Source: JBKQWK01 sp052139595
GTDB lineage: Bacteria > Actinomycetota > Thermoleophilia > UBA2241
Length of the DNA stretch: 5,511 bases
NCBI GenBank assembly: GCA_052139595.1
Contig: JBKQWK010000127.1
Coordinates: 1 to 5,511, forward strand
Direction: 5' to 3'
Made by a program: the position numbers and the translations under genes
Shown: in pieces, positions 5,371-5,511 of the stretch
Numbering within the stretch: the stretch's first letter is position 1
Layout: each line of letters starts with the position of its first letter
Notes under the pieces: generated by a model
Databases searched by the model: none
Seen by the model: only the letters and a program-made list of their open reading frames with translations
Told to the model about the DNA's origin: nothing

Positions 5371-5511
5371 ATGATGCCGTTACCACCAGAATTGCTGCCG
5401 GCTGTGCCACATATCGACTTCAGCATTTTTGACCTGGCGGTGCCCAACATCATTGTCTGGGGAGCGCTGATCGTTGTCTTCGTGATCGCTCTGCTGGCGC
5501 CGCTGCCGCGC
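5371..5511 (+). CDS. Start of a membrane protein, cut by window end
   Basis: Forty-seven codons are visible, open to the last base, starting MMPLPPELLPAVPHIDF. A proline-rich hydrophilic lead of about 23 residues is followed by one strongly hydrophobic segment (about 24-43, beginning VPNIIVWGALIVVFVIALL), then a basic residue (PLPR). There is no signal peptidase-like AXA site after the segment, so it is more likely a membrane anchor or first transmembrane helix than a cleaved signal. A good ribosome site precedes it. It begins 144 bases after the permease stop in the same direction, too far for certain co-transcription, and an AT-rich patch in between could hold its own promoter. I do not recognise the family, and the function cannot be given from this fragment. 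Confidence 0.75.
   Translation, partial: MMPLPPELLPAVPHIDFSIFDLAVPNIIVWGALIVVFVIALLAPLPR

Overview
This is a GC-rich stretch of bacterial chromosome. Its long open frames run in codons that mostly end in G or C. It has ordinary bacterial signals: Shine-Dalgarno sites, GTG starts and a GTGA gene overlap. The combination of genes and the palindromic spacer repeats would suit an environmental Chloroflexota-type or actinobacterial-type genome. That placement is an inference; nothing here identifies a taxon. There is no rRNA, tRNA, CRISPR array, transposase or phage gene in view.

Layout. Bases 1-254 are a spacer with three consecutive small inverted repeats and a pair of 13-base direct repeats. 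Bases 255-640 on the minus strand hold the remains of a hotdog-fold acyl-CoA thioesterase. Its last ~115 residues are clear, but a stop and a frame change cut it from any usable N-terminus. A short divergent spacer (641-803) follows. Bases 804-3272 on the plus strand encode an 822-residue UvrD/Rep-type superfamily 1 DNA helicase with all its motor motifs and an unusual N-terminal extension of about 160 residues. A strong GC-rich hairpin (3316-3352) separates the helicase from the next unit.

Bases 3419-5226 form a two-gene operon for a DrrA/DrrB-type ABC-2 exporter. The ATPase and the six-helix permease genes overlap by four bases. Bases 5371-5511 are the start of a membrane protein gene that runs off the window.

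The ABC pair works as one export machine, probably for a hydrophobic or amphipathic compound that the sequence does not reveal. The helicase is probably a separate repair or recombination function with its own promoter. I see no evidence for a new multi-gene system. The points most worth checking are the broken thioesterase, matching TANNNT boxes six bases before two divergent ATG codons, an apparently frame-shifted patch inside the helicase, the helicase N-terminal domain, and the hairpin-rich spacer.
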